A stretch of 64,000 bases of DNA from Pedobacter riviphilus (lineage in GTDB: Bacteria > Bacteroidota > Bacteroidia > Sphingobacteriales > Sphingobacteriaceae). A program made the position numbers and the translations under genes. Below the pieces are notes generated by a model. The model was not told the origin of the DNA and did not search any database. It saw only the letters and a list, made by a program, of their open reading frames with translations. Of this stretch, positions 60,465 through 64,000 are shown one piece after another (position 1 is the stretch's first letter; each line of letters begins with the position of its first letter). Location: assembly GCF_014692875.1 (NCBI RefSeq), contig NZ_CP061171.1, positions 4,092,001 through 4,156,000 of the forward strand, written 5' to 3'.

Positions 60465-60478
60465 TTATGCTTGCATAA
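60465..60478. promoter_or_regulatory. Putative MarR operator palindrome
   Basis: TTATGCTTGCATAA, a perfect inverted repeat (TTATGC/GCATAA with a 2-base centre), placed between the -7 box (60479-60486) and the MarR start at 60451, where a bound repressor would block the transcription start. Confidence 0.5.
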
Positions 60479-60509
60479 CAAAGCTAACGAATGTATTTTG
60501 TTAATGCAA
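60479..60509 (-). promoter_or_regulatory. Putative promoter of the beta-oxidation operon
   Basis: On the minus strand: TTG (complement of 60507-60509), 20 bases, then TAGCTTTG (complement of 60479-60486). Fits -33/-7 TTG-N20-TAnnTTTG. The start codon at 60451 lies about 28 bases beyond. Confidence 0.55.
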
Positions 60510-60575
60510 TAGAAAAATTCAAAATATTTGTCAAATTTTTCTTATCATAGTCATACACAAAATGAAACACTCGAT

Positions 60576-61538
60576 ATGTTAACAGTAAAACAAATACTCT
60601 TGTTTAGTCTATTTATTTTATGGGCTACGATTTGCCAAAGTCAGGTATCGTATTTCGGGGCTGCTCTTTTAAACAGTCAAAAATTAGCAGTTTTCAAAAA
60701 AACAACTACCTTATTTACATTACAATATACTGATTATGCCGAATTGGAGAAATTTGATCAGGCTATTAAAAAAAACTGGACAGTTACACCTTATAAAATT
60801 ATTAAGCCCGAAGAGCTTGCGCGCTACGACACAGTAAAAAATTATTCTTTTTTTTATTTCGACAGTTATGCAGAGAAGTTAGACAGTACAACTAACGTAA
60901 ATGTGGTTTATACACTAAAATTAATAACGCCATCTAAAAACCCTAAGCTAAAAGAAGAAAGTATATTGGCAACAGTTGCACTTTTTGCTGACCCTAACAC
61001 CAATCTGTTGGTCAGAACACAAGATCAACAATATGGCAGCAAAAGAAGTGTAAGAAATAATATTTTATCATATTTCTATAACAAGTCTAATTTCTTCAAC
61101 TGGTCGCCCGGCTTTTTAACAGGTTATTTAAAACAGATTAATGATGGATTGCTTGCAAATGAAAATTGCAATATAGACTACCAATTTTATAATAAGGTAC
61201 GCCTACCCGAGCTGGCTAAGGAAACGCTATACATACCTGAATACATTAAGCAGGTGTTTTCTTCGAGATTAGCACTTGTGCCACAATCGGGCATAATTTC
61301 TGAACCTTATAATTACAAACTCAAATTTGTATCGTACAAAGCACTTGATAGTTTAATTCTGAACAAAACCACTAATGTTAAATATGTGGTTTACACGCAA
61401 CGATCTGGAGATAAAATAATTAGTGTATACGATAGTAAAGACGATAAAATTATTTATCAAAGATTTTATCCTCAATCACTAAGTTTTGAGATGAATGACT
61501 TAAGTGAGATTAAAAAGGTAATTGTTTCGCTTAAATAA
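60576..61538 (+). CDS. Hypothetical secreted protein
   Basis: 320 aa from the ATG at 60576. The frame is open from 60528, but the signal sequence MLTVKQILLFSLFILWATIC with ...QSQ starts here. The mature part has FGAALLNSQKLAVFKKTTTL, AELEKFDQAIKKNWTVTPYK, a long YFDSYAEKLDSTTNVNVVYT strand-rich region, and YKALDSLILNKTTNVKYVVY TQRSGDKIISVYDSKDDKII near the end. No family recognised; it looks like an exported protein of the kind that occurs in Bacteroidota without a known role. Divergent from the MarR operon; the intergenic region carries both promoters. Shares a bidirectional terminator with the OmpA gene. Confidence 0.7.
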   Translation: MLTVKQILLFSLFILWATICQSQVSYFGAALLNSQKLAVFKKTTTLFTLQYTDYAELEKFDQAIKKNWTVTPYKIIKPEELARYDTVKNYSFFYFDSYAEKLDSTTNVNVVYTLKLITPSKNPKLKEESILATVALFADPNTNLLVRTQDQQYGSKRSVRNNILSYFYNKSNFFNWSPGFLTGYLKQINDGLLANENCNIDYQFYNKVRLPELAKETLYIPEYIKQVFSSRLALVPQSGIISEPYNYKLKFVSYKALDSLILNKTTNVKYVVYTQRSGDKIISVYDSKDDKIIYQRFYPQSLSFEMNDLSEIKKVIVSLK

Positions 61539-61723
61539 GCTGAGTTAAAATTATAACTATTGCACTGTCATTCTCAACACCAGACCAATTGGCCTGGTTA
61601 TTTTAGAAGCCTATTGCACCAAAATCAATCTAACTAAGATCCTTCACGGTGTTCAGGATAACAAATCCGCTTTATGAATATTAGCTAAATAGTAGTCAGC
61701 TTTTAGAACAAAACCTCTTAAAC

Positions 61724-61755
61724 TAAAAAAGTCCCGATTTTCACCGGGACTTTTT
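61724..61755. terminator. Bidirectional terminator between the 60576 gene and the OmpA gene
   Basis: AAAAAAGTCCCG (61725-61736) and CGGGACTTTTT (61745-61755) form a stem with loop ATTTTCAC, with A/T runs on both sides. It lies 20 bases past the OmpA stop. Confidence 0.85.
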
Positions 61756-61774
61756 ATAATATGATTAAAACAGA

Positions 61775-63097
61775 CTAGTAAAGTGTAAACTCTACACGAC
61801 GGTTTTGTTGACGACCAGCCGCTGTTTTGTTAGTAGCAATTGGTTGGCCCATGCCATAACCTGTAGCTTCAATACGTGATGCATTTGCACCTTGAGAAAC
61901 TAAATAAGCTTTTACCGATTCTGCTCTATCTTTTGATAAACGCAAGTTTAATTCTTTTGAACCTGTATTATCTGTATGACCAGCTAATTTTAAGCTAAAG
62001 TTTTTCTGAATCAACAATGCTGCAACTCTATTTAAAGAAGCATAAGATTTAGAACGGATAGTTGCTTTACCTAAATCGAATTCTAAGTTTTTAATCGCTT
62101 CGTTAACAACTTTACGATCCTCTTCTGTTACGATTACTTTTTCTACAACTTTTTCAGGAGTTTTTAATGGACAACCAGAACCATCAACAACAGTACCTGC
62201 TGGTGTATCAGGGCATTTATCTAATTTATCTGCAACACCATCACCATCTGAATCTTTTAAGATATCATTTAATTCTGAACGTAATTTTGCATTATCAGCT
62301 TTTTGGGCATTTAATTCAGATTTTAAACCTTCTGCAGTTTGTTTTGCTTTTAAAGCTTCATCATAAGTTAAAGCTACCGGATTATGGAAAGCCAATTGTT
62401 TTCCGCTACCTAAGGCAAACTCTAGACCAGCATAAGCATAGTTGTATTTATCGTTTCCATTTCTGTAATAACCATCTAAATTATCACCATCAACAAAATT
62501 GATGGTCCAACCTAAATCGAAATTAACCGCATCAGAAATTTTAAATTTTGCACCTAAACCTACAGGAATAATTAATTCGTGGATGTTATCGTCACCACTA
62601 AATTTTGAGGTTCCTGCTGCTGTAGTAATAGTCGGTTTATAGGCCGCAATACCTGCTCCGGCAGAAGCATAAAGCTGCAAAGTATTCTCTTTTTTAAACA
62701 TATCAATGTTGAACATGTTTACCACGGCATTTAAACTTCCTGAATAAGACAAATCTGTATCGAAGGATTTTACAGGAGAGTTATTTACCAAACCACTTTT
62801 ATAAGGTTCGGTATTATCTCCTTTTAATTTACCACGAACTCCATCTAAACGAAGAGAGAAATAAGGTGTAAATTGTTTTTTAATGTAAAGACCGTAACCT
62901 AAACTTGATTTGTTATTACTGAAATCATTTTTTCCACCCAATGGAGACAGTGGAGTAAGTACACCGGCGTTTACACCGATAGACCATGTTCTTAATGTTG
63001 TTGATGAAGTTGCCGTGCTTTCCTGAGCTGAAGCAACCGACCCGATGAGTAAACCAGCGAGTGCAACTGGGAGTGTTTTAAATAGCTGTAATTTCAT
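61775..63097 (-). CDS. OmpA-family outer-membrane protein with TSP3 segment
   Basis: 440 aa from the ATG at 63097 (MKLQLFKTLPVALAGLLIGS, signal cut near ASAQ). The frame is open to 63148, but that ATG overlaps the promoter. Residues about 25-255 are an outer-membrane beta-barrel (WSIGVNAGVLTPLSPLGGKN, YGLYIKKQFTPYFSLRLDGV, FDLGWTINFVDGDNLDGYYR). A coiled segment follows (TAEGLKSELNAQKADNAKLR). Next is a calcium-type thrombospondin type 3 repeat (DSDGDGVADKLDKCPDTPAG). The C-terminal OmpA domain (about 325-440) has LDLGKATIRSKSYASLNRVA-like strand, KLAGHTDNTGSKELNLRLSK DRAESVKAYLV and TGYGMGQPIATNKTAAGRQQ NRRVEFTLY. It anchors the outer membrane to peptidoglycan and is usually very abundant. 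Confidence 0.94.
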   Translation of the reverse strand: MKLQLFKTLPVALAGLLIGSVASAQESTATSSTTLRTWSIGVNAGVLTPLSPLGGKNDFSNNKSSLGYGLYIKKQFTPYFSLRLDGVRGKLKGDNTEPYKSGLVNNSPVKSFDTDLSYSGSLNAVVNMFNIDMFKKENTLQLYASAGAGIAAYKPTITTAAGTSKFSGDDNIHELIIPVGLGAKFKISDAVNFDLGWTINFVDGDNLDGYYRNGNDKYNYAYAGLEFALGSGKQLAFHNPVALTYDEALKAKQTAEGLKSELNAQKADNAKLRSELNDILKDSDGDGVADKLDKCPDTPAGTVVDGSGCPLKTPEKVVEKVIVTEEDRKVVNEAIKNLEFDLGKATIRSKSYASLNRVAALLIQKNFSLKLAGHTDNTGSKELNLRLSKDRAESVKAYLVSQGANASRIEATGYGMGQPIATNKTAAGRQQNRRVEFTLY

Positions 63098-63150
63098 AAA
63101 TTTTCTATTAACGTTGAATAAGCGTTTTCCAAGTATTACAATAGCCATAC

Positions 63151-63182
63151 CAAAAATACAGGCTTGTAAAAATACTTATCAA
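63151..63182 (-). promoter_or_regulatory. Putative promoter of the OmpA gene
   Basis: On the minus strand: TTG (complement of 63180-63182), 21 bases, then TATTTTTG (complement of 63151-63158). The 5' leader to the ATG at 63097 is about 45-50 bases. Confidence 0.6.
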
Positions 63183-63482
63183 CTTTTCAACACTAATACC
63201 TAACGTAATACATCAGACAAACTAAAAAATACGTTAGAACATAATGGGCGCATCTCTTTCAATCCGTTTAAGCTAATTCTTCCAAAATCAGATTTTTAAG
63301 TTTGGGCTTCAATATACTTTTTCATGTTAATATTTGTGAATGAAAAAATTGTCAGTATTGCTCTTTAAAATAGGTCAATGCCAACTTATCAGGTGGATAA
63401 GCTCTTCTTGCGAATCATGGAAAAAGCCCCATTTTGGATCATTCATTTCATAAAGTTATAAATACATCTGCCAGATATTCTA
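63183..63482. other. Gap with no recognised feature
   Basis: About 300 AT-rich bases between the OmpA promoter and the DUF885 gene 3' end. I see no gene, no clear hairpin terminator and no match to the repeat families noted elsewhere. Confidence 0.5.
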
Positions 63483-64000
63483 CTATTTAATATCGCCGGC
63501 AAATTTCCATCGGGTGCCGAAATTTTCGGGCAATATTTGGTTGGTTAACAAAGCTCTTACCATTTCTACTGGCATGTTGTTTTCGTGTAATATACGATCG
63601 TGAAACTGAATATTAGTCATCTTGCCGCTTTCTACCAGCTCTTTGTGCAATGCTCTAAACTGCAATCCACCCAACATGTACCCGATTTGATACAATGGGC
63701 CATAACCTCCAGTAAACGATCTACGTACCTCAGCTTCTGCATTAGCACGTTCAAATCCCACACGGTCTACTAAAAAGTCTATACACTGCTTGGGCGTCCA
63801 ATTCCCCAAATGGTAGTTCATTGAAAAAATAATACGTGCACAGCGGTGCATACGCCAAAAAAGCATACCAATTTTATCTTCCGGAGATTTCGCGAAGTTC
63901 TGGTCCCACAACAGCATCTCCCAGTACAACGACCAACCTTCCGTCCAGAAAGGTGTACCAAATACTTTGCGGTAAGGTTTGTATCGGCTTTGCATAAAAT
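63483..64000 (-). CDS. DUF885 domain-containing protein (C-terminal part, runs off the window)
   Basis: The frame is open to the edge of the window, beyond the Met at 63995, so the 5' end is outside. Visible part, 172 codons: YRKVFGTPFWTEGWSLYWEM, LLWDQNFAKSPEDKIGMLFW, RMHRCARIIFSMNYHLGNWT, PKQCIDFLVDRVGFERANAE, AEVRRSFTGGYGPLYQIGYM LGGLQFRALHKEL. The FxEGWxxYxE-like motif and the YQxGxxxxxxLR segment match the C-terminal part of DUF885, a predicted zinc-peptidase-like family. The first histidines of its HExxH-like motif would lie upstream, out of view. Whether the mature protein is secreted cannot be told here. Confidence 0.82.
   Translation of the reverse strand, partial: FMQSRYKPYRKVFGTPFWTEGWSLYWEMLLWDQNFAKSPEDKIGMLFWRMHRCARIIFSMNYHLGNWTPKQCIDFLVDRVGFERANAEAEVRRSFTGGYGPLYQIGYMLGGLQFRALHKELVESGKMTNIQFHDRILHENNMPVEMVRALLTNQILPENFGTRWKFAGDIK

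Noticed and set aside
62167..62502. 111-aa plus-strand frame within the OmpA gene
   Set aside because: It is a low-complexity His/Leu/Gln-rich shadow of the TSP3 and linker region on the other strand.

Overview
The window looks like chromosomal DNA from a Bacteroidota bacterium close to Pedobacter (Sphingobacteriaceae). The grounds are AT-rich DNA, promoters with a TAnnTTTG -7 box, and few Shine-Dalgarno sequences. The gene content also fits: an ECF sigma/FecR module, CarboxypepD_reg outer-membrane receptors, FISUMP and DUF1080 proteins, an OmpA protein with a thrombospondin type 3 segment, the ileS-DksA-lspA order, and many short dispersed intergenic repeats. The assignment rests on remembered family and synteny patterns, not on a search.

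Layout. 1-651 is the 5' part of a FUSC-type membrane protein that runs off the window. 0.9-4.4 kb is a small accessory or defence-like patch: an 88-aa protein, a DUF2806 protein, a PD-(D/E)XK nuclease-like protein and an AbiH protein, separated by repeats. 4.8-6.8 kb holds a DUF4189-FISUMP secreted protein and a RibD/DHFR-like reductase. 7.1-13.1 kb is a co-directional run of poorly characterised genes: four small secreted, membrane or soluble proteins, an SF2 helicase with two predicted transmembrane helices (split by a one-base frameshift), and two small acidic proteins. 13.4-21.2 kb, on the minus strand, has a lipoprotein, two tandem paralogous outer-membrane receptors, and a PspC protein with its PadR regulator. 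21.8-26.8 kb has an APC permease, a 54-aa membrane peptide, a thioredoxin-reductase-like flavoprotein, a methyltransferase, a UbiA-like membrane protein and a VOC protein.

Two tandem tRNA-Val(UAC) genes, each with its own terminator, lie at 27.0-27.2 kb. They are followed by recO, an RND/MMPL exporter, and an ECF sigma - FecR - STN-domain module whose third gene ends in 16-residue solenoid-like repeats instead of a TonB receptor barrel. 34-37.4 kb has an SDR, an epimerase and a DUF6134-like gene, then two small membrane proteins. 37.5-41.9 kb is the ileS - DksA-like - lspA operon; this IleRS carries GIHH where HxGH is expected. 42.3-47.7 kb has a DUF1080 protein, a DUF2809 protein and sucA-sucB of the TCA cycle. 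47.8-51.6 kb is a light-dependent repair cluster: cry-DASH, a TIGR01777 epimerase and a photolyase. Three tandem FKBP lipoproteins follow. 53.8-60.5 kb is a minus-strand fatty-acid beta-oxidation operon (MarR regulator, FadN-type enzyme, thiolase, acyl-CoA dehydrogenase) with an embedded four-helix-bundle gene. A palindrome abuts the MarR promoter. The window closes with a secreted protein, an OmpA-family protein and the 3' part of a DUF885 protein.

A cross-cutting observation: four loci (helicase, sigma factor, four-helix-bundle gene, one tRNA-Val) each look one base short, three of them in homopolymer runs. Either there are several recent lesions, or the assembly carries residual indel errors. 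This should be settled before any of them is called a pseudogene.
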